Shown: positions 26,539 to 35,242 of the stretch, in pieces
How the letters are laid out: each line of letters opens with the position of its first letter
How positions within the stretch are numbered: position 1 is the first letter of the stretch
Origin: Bacilli bacterium
Lineage (GTDB): Bacteria > Bacillota_I > Bacilli_A > RFN20 > CAG-826
Assembly: GCA_017635465.1 (NCBI GenBank)
Contig: JAGBLL010000036.1
Location: forward strand, 68,590 to 132,589
Direction: 5' to 3'
Length of the DNA: 64,000 nucleotides
Notes under the pieces: model-generated
Database searches by the model: none
What the model saw: only the letters and a program-made list of their open reading frames with translations
Told to the model about the DNA's origin: nothing
Translations under genes and position numbers: made by a program

Positions 26539-29500
26539 ATGCATTATTTATTAATCCTAGATTCTTTCTGGGATAAAGAAATTGCCGCAGGCTATACCCT
26601 TAGGTCAATATTCGAATATTGGTGGATTGGGTTAATTATTATCATTGTTGCGGCGATAGCGCTAGTGGGTACATATTTCTTACTCAACTGGCTTTTTGGT
26701 CGTATGAAATTTAAAAGTGGCGATCAAGAAGCAGTTGATAATTATGTCAAAGCGCCTAAACAAGAAAAGAAAGAGATTGCTAAAAACACAACTGGTGCCG
26801 CTAAAAACGTCATCACTTGGAAAAGAATGAGAGTCTGGCTTATCCCAGTAGTGTGTGTTGTGGCGTTATTATCTTCCGCGGCTGCATCATTCTTACCTTC
26901 CGCTGCTTTTGCTAACTTGATCTTTACTCTTCGTGGTAGTCATGTTGACATCATCGATACAGAAACATCAAGGCAAGCTGCTGCTGAAGCTGAAAAGAAT
27001 GTTGTTACTGTGCAAGAAGAAGGTACTGTCTTACTTAAAAATAAAGACAATGCCTTACCACTAGATGTGAACACAAATAAGAAAATTAATATCTTTGGTT
27101 CATGTGCTTATGGCCTTTTCTTCAATAATGGTGGCTCTGGTGCGTTCCAAACTGATGGTAGAGTTAAGAATTTTCCAAGAACCGCGGTTAAATTAGAAGA
27201 AGCACTTGTGGAAGAAGGCTTTGAAATTAACAATAATTTATTTAACTTGGTTAAAAATTACTATAACGGCAAGAAAGTTTCTGTCGCGGAAAGTGATTAT
27301 AAGATTTTCTGTGGCATTAATACATTTGGTTATCCAGAAATCGTTCCTTCTGGTAATGGCGCAAAACTTGATCCAATTGATTATGAACTTCCAGTCAGTG
27401 CTTATGAAACCGCTTTTAATGAATTAGGTGGTAAGACCGCTCTTGAAGATGCAAAAGCATTCTCAGATACCGCAATATTTGCAATTACGCGACACGGTAC
27501 TGAAAGTGCGGATATGAAATATTCAGAATTAAAGCTTACTAATGCTGAATCCGCCGCTATTGAAATGCTTAAAGCGAATTTTGGTAAAGTTATTATCTTA
27601 TTCAATGTTCCAACAGTCGTGGAATCAGAATTCTTAGATGATCCAGAAATAAGCGCTGCTTTATTTATTGGTCATCCAGGTTTAACTGGCACAAAAGCTA
27701 TCGCCGAAATCATTTCTGGTAAAGTTAATCCTTCTGGCAAATTAGTGGATACATGGCCATACGATGTTAAAAGCGCACCATCTTACCAATGCTTTGGTAA
27801 CGATACCACATTAACTTATAATTCTGGTGCCGCTAATAGAGCGAAATTCCTTAATTATATTGAAGGTATTTATGTTGGTTATAGATATTATGTGACTCGT
27901 GCGATGGTTGATGCTGATTATAAATATGAAGATGCAGTCCAATATTCGTTCGGTCATGGCTTAAGCTATACAACATTTGATAAATCTATCGCTGAATATA
28001 AAGTTGATACAAAAGAACAAAAAGTATCTGTCACTGTTGAAGTGGAAAACACTGGTGCAGTCGCAGGTAAAGATGTCATTGAACTTTATACTCACGCTCC
28101 ATATACACCAGGTGGTATTGAAAAATCATGGTACTCATTAACTGCCTTCCAAAAGACAAATATCATCGAACCAGGTGAAACCAAGGCCTACAAACTAGAA
28201 TTTAGTTTTAGAGATATTGCTTCTTGGTCAACTGAAAAAGGCTATTACGTTTTAGAAAAAGGCGATTATGAATTCTCCATTAGAGACAATGTTTGGGATA
28301 TCGCCAAAACAAACAAAAATAATCGTGAAAACGCTAAAACAATGAACCTTGAAGAAGATGTTGAATTCAAAACTTCTTACCAAACTGGTAAAGCTTATGA
28401 AAATATCTTCCAAGAAGTTGAATTTGGTGGTGGTACTGAAAAGAATAAATACTTATCTAGAAATGACTTTGCGGGCACATGGCAAAATAAAGCTGACATC
28501 CCATTAGCGTCAAACGCTGAAAAGAGTCATTTCCCAGGTGGTCCAAGTAACTCTACATCTTCAAGTTCATTTACATTTCAAGACAATCAAATTGATGAAG
28601 AAACTAAACCACAAGATGTTCCTGCTGGCTTAACTTTAAGAGATTTAAAAGATGCAGCATGGGATGATCCACGTTGGGAAGACTTACTTAGTCAAATGTC
28701 TTTATCAGATATGGATAAATTAGTCGAATATGGTGGTTTCCAAACTGCAGCGATTGATAGTATCGGTAAAACCGCGACCGTTGACTACGATGGTCCAAGC
28801 GCGGCTTTCCATTCAGGCACAGGTCACCCAAGTGAAGTTATCGTTGCCTGTTCATGGTCAACTGACGTCGCTAGAGTTATGGGTGAATCAATTGGTAGAG
28901 AAGGCGCCGCTAGAGGCTTAACTGGCTGGTATGCTCCTGGTATCAATACCCATCGTTCACCATTTGGTGGCAGAAACTTTGAATATTATTCAGAAGATCC
29001 ATTAATTTCAGGTCTTATGGCGGGATATACTGCGCAAGGCACAATGAAATATGGTGTTTATACATACGCTAAGCACTTTATGTGCAACGACCAAGAATAT
29101 AACCGTGCTGGTGTCTTTGTTTGGGCAACCGAACAAGCACTTAGAGAAATCTATGCCCGTGGCTTTGAACTTTATAGTGATTTAGGCGGCATGGGTATGA
29201 TGTCTGCTTACAATAGCATCGGTTCTTGGTGGTGTGGTGGTAGTGAAGCCTTATTAACAAAATTATTAAGAGAAGAATGGGGCTTCCATGGTGTTGTCGT
29301 TACTGACTACGCTGGTAGTGATTACATGGCAACGCACATCGGCTTAAGAGCAGGTAATGACATGTGGTTAACTCCTAGCCAATTACCAGCCGCTATTAAA
29401 CCTTCAAGAGTGCGTTCGGCTTGCCCACATGATGGCGCAATCCTTGTGAGAAGAGCGGCGAAAAATATCCTCTTTGCCTGCGCTCATAGCAACAATGTCT

Positions 29501-29565
29501 GGAATGAGGAAGATTATGCTGCTGTTGACATTCCAGAAATCGTCAAGGCCGGCGATGGTCATTAA
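26539..29565 (+). CDS. Membrane-anchored circularly permuted GH3 glycosidase (GH3-1)
   Basis: A 1,008-residue protein with two N-terminal membrane helices (about 29-53 and 100-119) joined by a Lys-rich, hence cytoplasmic, loop; the rest is outside. Domain order is permuted. The GH3 C-terminal alpha/beta domain comes first (EEGTVLLKNKDNALPL at 160, GHPGLTGTKAIAEI), then an FnIII-like domain (SFGHGLSYTTF, then VENTGAVAGKDVIELY), then the TIM barrel (from about residue 705). The barrel holds GWYAPGINTHRSPFGGRN, YAKHFMCNDQEYNRAG and the nucleophile Asp923 in GFHGVVVTDYAG. Permuted GH3 beta-glucosidases are known from Butyrivibrio and Ruminococcus. The sugar specificity cannot be set. It is a close full-length paralogue of the next gene. 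Confidence 0.92.
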   Translation: MHYLLILDSFWDKEIAAGYTLRSIFEYWWIGLIIIIVAAIALVGTYFLLNWLFGRMKFKSGDQEAVDNYVKAPKQEKKEIAKNTTGAAKNVITWKRMRVWLIPVVCVVALLSSAAASFLPSAAFANLIFTLRGSHVDIIDTETSRQAAAEAEKNVVTVQEEGTVLLKNKDNALPLDVNTNKKINIFGSCAYGLFFNNGGSGAFQTDGRVKNFPRTAVKLEEALVEEGFEINNNLFNLVKNYYNGKKVSVAESDYKIFCGINTFGYPEIVPSGNGAKLDPIDYELPVSAYETAFNELGGKTALEDAKAFSDTAIFAITRHGTESADMKYSELKLTNAESAAIEMLKANFGKVIILFNVPTVVESEFLDDPEISAALFIGHPGLTGTKAIAEIISGKVNPSGKLVDTWPYDVKSAPSYQCFGNDTTLTYNSGAANRAKFLNYIEGIYVGYRYYVTRAMVDADYKYEDAVQYSFGHGLSYTTFDKSIAEYKVDTKEQKVSVTVEVENTGAVAGKDVIELYTHAPYTPGGIEKSWYSLTAFQKTNIIEPGETKAYKLEFSFRDIASWSTEKGYYVLEKGDYEFSIRDNVWDIAKTNKNNRENAKTMNLEEDVEFKTSYQTGKAYENIFQEVEFGGGTEKNKYLSRNDFAGTWQNKADIPLASNAEKSHFPGGPSNSTSSSSFTFQDNQIDEETKPQDVPAGLTLRDLKDAAWDDPRWEDLLSQMSLSDMDKLVEYGGFQTAAIDSIGKTATVDYDGPSAAFHSGTGHPSEVIVACSWSTDVARVMGESIGREGAARGLTGWYAPGINTHRSPFGGRNFEYYSEDPLISGLMAGYTAQGTMKYGVYTYAKHFMCNDQEYNRAGVFVWATEQALREIYARGFELYSDLGGMGMMSAYNSIGSWWCGGSEALLTKLLREEWGFHGVVVTDYAGSDYMATHIGLRAGNDMWLTPSQLPAAIKPSRVRSACPHDGAILVRRAAKNILFACAHSNNVWNEEDYAAVDIPEIVKAGDGH

Positions 29566-29576
29566 TTAATAAAAAT

Positions 29577-29616
29577 CCTTTCTCGGGGAGGGGCGTGTAC
29601 GCGCCTCTCTTTTTTA
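29577..29616 (+). terminator. Terminator after GH3-1 with competing upstream hairpin
   Basis: GAGGGGCG (29588-29595) pairs with CGCCTCTC (29602-29609) and is followed by Ts. CCTTTC (29577-29582) can instead pair with GGGAGG (29586-29591), which shares bases with the terminator arm. This is one of four such elements in the locus. Confidence 0.85.
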
Positions 29617-29626
29617 CATTATGAGT

Positions 29627-29696
29627 GTAAGGTTATGCACAATAATCGCAATGTTATGCATTTAGATTGCGTAAAATTGTCATTAATTGTTATAGT
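29627..29696 (+). promoter_or_regulatory. Putative LytTR operator (class 1) and promoter of GH3-2
   Basis: Direct repeats GTAAGGTTATGCA (29627-29639) and GCAATGTTATGCA (29648-29660) have a 21-bp period. TATAGT (29691-29696) is the likely -10, starting 43 nt after the second repeat starts. No good -35 is present, as expected for an activated promoter. The same arrangement occurs before the gene at 35243. Confidence 0.65.
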
Positions 29697-29787
29697 ATTA
29701 GCGAACTTGTTAAAACATGGATTTTGTCGAAATTCGACTTTTCTATGCTTTAACGCACATAAATATAAGAAGAAAAGGAGAATATTT

Positions 29788-32781
29788 ATGAATTTACCTA
29801 TCTTAGAGTCTTTCTTTGATAAGCCATTAATTGCTGGTTATTCCCTTGCCTCCATTTTCCAATATTGGTGGGTCGGCTTAATCATCATTATCGTGGCTGC
29901 GGTAGCTCTCGTTGGTGTCTATTTCCTTCTCAACTGGCTCTTTGGCCGTATGAGATTCAAAGAAGGCGACAAAGAAGCTTTAAAAGCTTATGACCAAGCT
30001 CCACGCGCTGAAAAGAAAGAAGCTGCTAAGTCAGCAAAAGGTCCAGTGAAAAATGTTATCACTTGGAAGAGAATGAGGGGTTGGTTAATTCCAGTAGTGT
30101 GTGTTGTCGCATTATTATCATCCGCGGCGGCATCATTCTTACCATCCAACGCATTCCAAAACTTATTAACAACATTAAAAGGTAGTGCTGTTGAAATTAT
30201 TGATACACCTACCTCAAAAGAAGCTGCTGCTCAAGCAGAAAAGAACGTCGTGTCCATTCAAGAAGAAGGCACAGTTCTCTTAAAGAACAAAAACAAATCC
30301 TTACCACTCAACTTAGAAACCAATAAGAAAGTTAACATCTTTGGTTCATGTGCTTTCGGTTTATTCTATGGTAATGGTGGTTCTGGTTCCTTCCAAACTG
30401 ATGGTCGTGTTAAATCCTTCCCAAGAACTGCTTTAAAACTTGAACAAGCAATGAAAGATGAAGGCTTCGAAATTAACGAAAACATCTTCAACATGATCAA
30501 GAATTACTATTCTAGTAATAAGAGAACAATCTCTGTTGCCCCATCAGATTACGATATTCAATGTGGTTTCAACAAATACAACTACTCTGAAATCGTTTCT
30601 AGTAAGGCTCCATATGATTATGAACCTCCAGTTTCTGCTTATGAAACACCATTTGATGAATTAGGTGGTAAAACATTATTAGAAGATGCTTTAGACTTCT
30701 CTGATACCGCTATCTTCTGTATCACAAGACGTGGTTCCGAAGACGAAGATATGAACCTCAGAGATTTACAACTCAAATCTAACGAAATCGCTGCTATCGA
30801 AATGCTCGAAGAGAACTTTGAAAAAGTCATTATCTTATTAAACGTTCCAACAGTTATCGAATCCGAATTCTTAGATGACACAGAAATCGACGCCGCTGTT
30901 TATATGGGTCACCCAGGTTTAACTGGTACCAAAGCAGTTGCCGAAATTCTCGCCGGTAAAGTCAACCCATCCGGTCACTTAGTTGACACATGGCCATATG
31001 ATGTTAAGAGTGCTCCATCTTACCAAAACTTTGGTAATGACACCACATTAACATATACTTCTGGTGCGGCTAATAGAGCTAAATTCACCAACTACCAAGA
31101 AGGTATCTATGTTGGTTACAGATACTATGTTACCGCCGCTAAAGCTGGCTATATCGATTACAATGATGAAGTTCAATTCTCATTCGGTCACGGCTTAAGT
31201 TATACAACATTTGATAAATCCATCGCTGAATTCAAAGTGGATGAAGCAAATCAAAAAGTTGAAGTCACAGTCGAAGTTAAGAATACTGGTGAAGTCGCTG
31301 GTAAAGATGTTATCCAACTCTATACCCACGCTCCATATATCCCAGGTGGTATTGAAAAATCATATTATTCCTTAACTGCTTTCCAAAAGACAAACGTCAT
31401 CGAACCAGGTGAAACAAAAGCTTACAAATTAGAATTCTCATTCAGAGACATCGCTTCTTGGAGCACCGCTAAAGGTTACTATGTCTTAGAAAAAGGCGAA
31501 TACGAATTCTCCGTTAGAGAAAACGTTTGGGATCTTGCTAAGACAGACGTTAAAGGTAGAGAAAACGCTAAGATTTTCGATCTAAAAGAAGAAGTCGAAT
31601 TCAAGAAATCTTACCAAACAGGTAAAGAATACGCCAACATCTTCCAAGATGTCGAATTCGGTGGTACAGATACAAAGAACGTCTACGTTTCTAGAAACGA
31701 TTTCGCAGGTACAATTCAAAAAACCGCTGATATCAATAGAGCATCTGCCGCTGACGCAAGTCATTTCCCAGGTGGTGCCTCTAACCAAACAGCTGGTCGT
31801 TCATTCTCATATCAAGACAACCAAATCGAAGGTGAATTAAGAGAACAAGGTAAAGACAATGGTCTCAAATTCAATGATTTCAAGAATGCAGCATGGGATG
31901 ATCCACGCTGGGAAAATTTAATTGACCAAATGTCCATTAAAGATTTACAAGATATCGTTGACCAAGGTTCCTTCAAAACCGCTAAGATTGATAGCATCGG
32001 CAAAGCCGGTACAACTGACTACGATGGTCCTGGTGCGGCCTTCCACTCTGGTACAGGTCACCCAAGTGAAGTTGTCGTTGCCTGTTCATGGGATTTAGAA
32101 ACCGCTAAAGTTATGGGCGAATCCATCGGTAGAGAAGGTGCTTCCCGTGGCTTAACAGGTTGGTATGCTCCTGGTATCAATACTCACCGTTCACCATTCG
32201 GTGGTAGAAACTTCGAATATTATTCAGAAGATCCACTCATCGCTGGTTTAATGGCTGGTTACACCTCTCAAGGTGCTGCTAAATACGGTGTCTATTGTTA
32301 TGCCAAACACTTCTTATGTAACGAACAAGAAAATAGCCGTGCTGGTGTCTTCGTTTGGGCAAGCGAACAAGCATTAAGAGAAATCTATGCTCGTGGCTTC
32401 GAAATCTACGTTGACTTAGGTGGTTTAGGCCTCATGTCCTCCTTCAACTGTGTCGGTTCCTGGTGGGCTGGTGGTAATGAAGCTTTATTAACAACTCTCT
32501 TAAGAGAAGAATGGGGCTTCCACGGTGTCGTCGTTACAGACTATGCTGGTCCAGACTACATGGCCACAAATATCGGCTTAAGAGCTGGTAATGACTTATG
32601 GTTAAATAAAGCTGGTTATGCTGCTAGCAATACATATAGCGCTACTCCACATGATGCTACAATCCTCATGAGAAGAGCTGCTAAGAACATCCTCTACGCC
32701 TGCGCTCACTCCAACAACGTTTGGACAGCAGAAGACTACAAGGCTGTCGGTATTGACGAAGTTGTCAAAACAAATAGCTAA
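29788..32781 (+). CDS. Membrane-anchored circularly permuted GH3 glycosidase (GH3-2)
   Basis: A 997-residue paralogue of GH3-1, alike over its whole length including two N-terminal membrane helices (about 27-52 and 98-117) and the Lys-rich loop. Order: GH3 alpha/beta domain, FnIII-like domain, TIM barrel with GWYAPGINTHRSPFGGRN, YAKHFLCNEQENSRAG and nucleophile Asp918 in GFHGVVVTDYAG. The start MNLPILESFFDKP is set by AAAAGGAG and by alignment with GH3-1; the 51-codon upstream extension is rejected. Codons such as AAC, TTC and GGT are used more than in GH3-1, which suggests higher expression. A class-1 LytTR-type repeat lies upstream and the RR/kinase pair follows downstream. Confidence 0.92.
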   Translation: MNLPILESFFDKPLIAGYSLASIFQYWWVGLIIIIVAAVALVGVYFLLNWLFGRMRFKEGDKEALKAYDQAPRAEKKEAAKSAKGPVKNVITWKRMRGWLIPVVCVVALLSSAAASFLPSNAFQNLLTTLKGSAVEIIDTPTSKEAAAQAEKNVVSIQEEGTVLLKNKNKSLPLNLETNKKVNIFGSCAFGLFYGNGGSGSFQTDGRVKSFPRTALKLEQAMKDEGFEINENIFNMIKNYYSSNKRTISVAPSDYDIQCGFNKYNYSEIVSSKAPYDYEPPVSAYETPFDELGGKTLLEDALDFSDTAIFCITRRGSEDEDMNLRDLQLKSNEIAAIEMLEENFEKVIILLNVPTVIESEFLDDTEIDAAVYMGHPGLTGTKAVAEILAGKVNPSGHLVDTWPYDVKSAPSYQNFGNDTTLTYTSGAANRAKFTNYQEGIYVGYRYYVTAAKAGYIDYNDEVQFSFGHGLSYTTFDKSIAEFKVDEANQKVEVTVEVKNTGEVAGKDVIQLYTHAPYIPGGIEKSYYSLTAFQKTNVIEPGETKAYKLEFSFRDIASWSTAKGYYVLEKGEYEFSVRENVWDLAKTDVKGRENAKIFDLKEEVEFKKSYQTGKEYANIFQDVEFGGTDTKNVYVSRNDFAGTIQKTADINRASAADASHFPGGASNQTAGRSFSYQDNQIEGELREQGKDNGLKFNDFKNAAWDDPRWENLIDQMSIKDLQDIVDQGSFKTAKIDSIGKAGTTDYDGPGAAFHSGTGHPSEVVVACSWDLETAKVMGESIGREGASRGLTGWYAPGINTHRSPFGGRNFEYYSEDPLIAGLMAGYTSQGAAKYGVYCYAKHFLCNEQENSRAGVFVWASEQALREIYARGFEIYVDLGGLGLMSSFNCVGSWWAGGNEALLTTLLREEWGFHGVVVTDYAGPDYMATNIGLRAGNDLWLNKAGYAASNTYSATPHDATILMRRAAKNILYACAHSNNVWTAEDYKAVGIDEVVKTNS

Positions 32782-32801
32782 TTCAATCAACATCTAATAG
32801 A

Positions 32802-32838
32802 AACAAACCCCAAATCCTGCTGGGAGGCGGGGTTTGTT
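32802..32838 (+). terminator. Hairpin terminator after GH3-2
   Basis: AACAAACCCC (32802-32811) pairs perfectly with GGGGTTTGTT (32829-32838) around a 17-nt loop. The following U-tract is weak. Confidence 0.7.
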
Positions 32839-32849
32839 CTATCTTTATG

Positions 32850-32868
32850 CCAATTTAATTGGTATAAT
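32850..32868 (+). promoter_or_regulatory. Leaderless promoter of the first response regulator with palindrome
   Basis: The extended -10 TGG-TATAAT (32860-32868) ends 8 nt before the ATG, with no ribosome site. CCAAT-TTA-ATTGG (32850-32862) overlaps its upstream edge. Confidence 0.6.
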
Positions 32869-32876
32869 AAAAAACA

Positions 32877-33605
32877 ATGAGCGAAACATACATCAATATT
32901 GCTGTCGTGGAAGATTCCGCTGACGATTTAAACAATTGCTTGGCTTTACTAGATCGCTATAGTAATGAAAAGCATCTAAAATTTGACATCCAAACATTCA
33001 ATAGTGGCGATGCGTTTTTAATGCGTTTCAAAAGCCAATATGACTTCATCATTTTAGACATCAACTTGTCCTCACTTAATGGCATTGATGTGGCAAGAAC
33101 GATTAGAGAAAAAGATGAAGAAGTAATTATTATGTTCGCTACCAATTTAGCAAAATATGCGACTTCTGGTTATGAAGTCGACGCTATAGACTTTGTATTA
33201 AAGCCCTTATCCTATGCTTCTTTCTATTTGAGACTAGAAAGAGTGATGAAAAAGTTAAAGAAGAAAGATGACTTCTTCATCGTTGTACCATTCGAAGGTG
33301 GCTTTAACAAAATTAATATTAATGATGTCCTCTATGTTGAAGTTATATCTCATGACATAATCTTCCATCTAGTGGATGGTAATGAGATTACAACCTCAGG
33401 CACATTGAAGAAATACGAAGAGGAATTAAAAAAGCATTGGTTCATTAGATGCAATTCCTGCTATCTAGTTAACGCTCATAAAATTAAACGCGTTGAAAAA
33501 CTTGATATCCAATTAACTAATGACGAAACCATTGCGATCTCTCACCCAAAAAGAAAAGGTTTTATGGAAGCCTTTAAGAAATACATTATTGAAGAAGGCA
33601 AATAG
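32877..33605 (+). CDS. LytTR-family response regulator 1
   Basis: A 242-residue AgrA/LytR-type regulator. The receiver domain (about 1-125) has the acidic pair in VVEDSADD, phospho-acceptor Asp61 in FIILDINLSSLNG and the Lys in FVLKPLSYASF. The LytTR DNA-binding domain (about 140-240) includes NDVLYVEVISHD and FIRCNSCYLVNAHKI. It is 2 nt upstream of its kinase. LytTR domains bind paired direct repeats two helical turns apart; such repeats (21-bp period) lie before the genes on both sides of this pair, at 29627 and 35014, and before GH3-6. Confidence 0.94.
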   Translation: MSETYINIAVVEDSADDLNNCLALLDRYSNEKHLKFDIQTFNSGDAFLMRFKSQYDFIILDINLSSLNGIDVARTIREKDEEVIIMFATNLAKYATSGYEVDAIDFVLKPLSYASFYLRLERVMKKLKKKDDFFIVVPFEGGFNKININDVLYVEVISHDIIFHLVDGNEITTSGTLKKYEEELKKHWFIRCNSCYLVNAHKIKRVEKLDIQLTNDETIAISHPKRKGFMEAFKKYIIEEGK

Positions 33606-33607
33606 AC

Positions 33608-34942
33608 ATGTTTACACTTGATACATTGCTCACAATGTTTATCTCGTTCACAATCGAGATCATTGTGGCTGGTGTGATGTTAATTAAGCATCCTCTAACA
33701 TTTAGGTTTAAACCATACATTTCTATCCCTGTTGGCCTTTTGATTGCCTGCAGTGGTGGTGCTTTTAGTATTGTCTTTGTCTACTCGATTCTTAAACATT
33801 GGAATGAAGTGCTTAATGTCGTTTTTTATACTATTCCAATTTTGACCATTTTCTGTGGTTTCTTATTTGCCTATAAAATTAGTCCATTAAACTTAATGCT
33901 ACTTCTTTCTGTAGCATATACTTTCCAACACATGGCTTATCAATCAGGTGTTATTGTTTTAGACACTGGTTTAAGCACACAGATATTCTATGGAGTTGGT
34001 GGCGATATCAACCTCTATAATTTCTTCTATAATTTAATTCTTTACACGATTAAAGCGGGTGTCTATGTTGCTTGCTATTTCTCAATCGCTAGAACATATG
34101 TTAAATATTCAAAATACATTTTAGGAAGATGGTTTGTCATCACTCTTGGTGTAATGGTGTTCTTAGTTGTTAATGTTGTTAACGTTTATGTCGCACAACA
34201 TTTATATACCTTTGCGTTATTAAGAGGCATCTTATCAGGCACAATTATCTTATTCTGTATCTTATTTGATCTTGTTGTTGTTGGTGGCTTCAGAGTGGTT
34301 GAACATCGTCAAGAATCCACAATTATCAAAGCTACACTTAACGCTAAAGTGAGACAACAAGAAATGATGGAGAGCAATATCAACTTCATCAACATGAAAT
34401 GTCATGACTTAAGAAAAGAATTAAAAAGATTAAAAGCTAAGAAAGGCGATTTAAAAGATGAAGACTTCTGCATGCTTGAAGAATCACTTAACTTCTATGA
34501 TAGTTCTGTTAAAACAGGTAACGTTAATATCGACGCTTTAATCCAAGATAAACTTATTTATTGTAACGCCGTTGGTATTGAATTCACTTCCTTAGTGGAT
34601 GGTGATGCCTTTAAAGATTTAGCGACATCTGATATCTATTTCATGCTCACTAATATTATCGATAACGCTATTGAAGCGACAGAAAATATTGAAGAAAAAG
34701 AACATCGTGTCATCTCTTTGACCGCTTCAAGAAAACAAGGTGTCTTAGTCATTGAAGAAACAAATTATTACCGTGGCAAATTAGTGTTCAATAGTGATGG
34801 ATCAATTAAGACCACTAAAGAAGACAATCAGAAATACCATGGTTATGGTACAAAATCGATTGCCTATGTCGTTAAAAAATATCATGGTACGATGTACTAT
34901 GACACTAAAGATGAAATCTTTAAACTTAAGATTGTTATCTGA
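33608..34942 (+). CDS. GHKL sensor histidine kinase 1 (AgrC-like)
   Basis: A 444-residue membrane kinase. Six or seven helices occupy residues 1-215, then a coiled segment with the phospho-acceptor His266 in NMKCHDLRKELKRLK. The ATPase of the HATPase_c_5 type has its N box in LTNIIDNAIEATENI and its G box in YHGYGTKSIAYVVKKYHG. No AgrB or AgrD-like peptide gene is nearby. Given the locus, the signal is more likely a glycan breakdown product or cell-surface cue than a peptide pheromone, but that is inference. Confidence 0.92.
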   Translation: MFTLDTLLTMFISFTIEIIVAGVMLIKHPLTFRFKPYISIPVGLLIACSGGAFSIVFVYSILKHWNEVLNVVFYTIPILTIFCGFLFAYKISPLNLMLLLSVAYTFQHMAYQSGVIVLDTGLSTQIFYGVGGDINLYNFFYNLILYTIKAGVYVACYFSIARTYVKYSKYILGRWFVITLGVMVFLVVNVVNVYVAQHLYTFALLRGILSGTIILFCILFDLVVVGGFRVVEHRQESTIIKATLNAKVRQQEMMESNINFINMKCHDLRKELKRLKAKKGDLKDEDFCMLEESLNFYDSSVKTGNVNIDALIQDKLIYCNAVGIEFTSLVDGDAFKDLATSDIYFMLTNIIDNAIEATENIEEKEHRVISLTASRKQGVLVIEETNYYRGKLVFNSDGSIKTTKEDNQKYHGYGTKSIAYVVKKYHGTMYYDTKDEIFKLKIVI

Positions 34943-34965
34943 TTATTCTTAAAAAGAGATAAAAT

Positions 34966-35001
34966 AAGCACGATGCAAAATATGATTATCGTGCTTTTTT
35001 T
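34966..35001 (+). terminator. Intrinsic terminator after kinase 1
   Basis: AAGCACGAT (34966-34974) pairs with ATCGTGCTT (34988-34996), then a T-run. Confidence 0.9.
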
Positions 35002-35013
35002 ACATGCACAAAT

Positions 35014-35083
35014 GTAAGATTATGCATAAATGATGTAAACTTACGCAAGATATATTTTTTATTGTTTTATTCTGCTTTATGAT
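35014..35083 (+). promoter_or_regulatory. Putative LytTR operator (class 1) and promoter of the lipoprotein operon
   Basis: GTAAGATTATGCA (35014-35026) and GTAAACTTACGCA (35035-35047) repeat with a 21-bp period. TATGAT (35078-35083) starts 43 nt after the second repeat starts, exactly as before GH3-2. A leader of about 150 nt follows; apart from short imperfect hairpins nothing is recognised in it. Confidence 0.65.
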
Positions 35084-35242
35084 GTTCTCGAATCAAAAAT
35101 ACTTGGCAAATCTTTTTATTCGCGGTTTTATTCTTGTGATTTGAAGACTTGTTAAAGTATGACACATAAAATGCTTATTTATTAAGAAGGAATAGTTCTA
35201 TCCTCTTAGTAAAACTCATTTTTTGAGAAAGGAAAAAACATA

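Noticed and set aside
29635-29787. 51-residue N-terminal extension of GH3-2
   Set aside because: It begins within the putative operator, has no ribosome site, and GH3-1 starts at the position equivalent to 29788.
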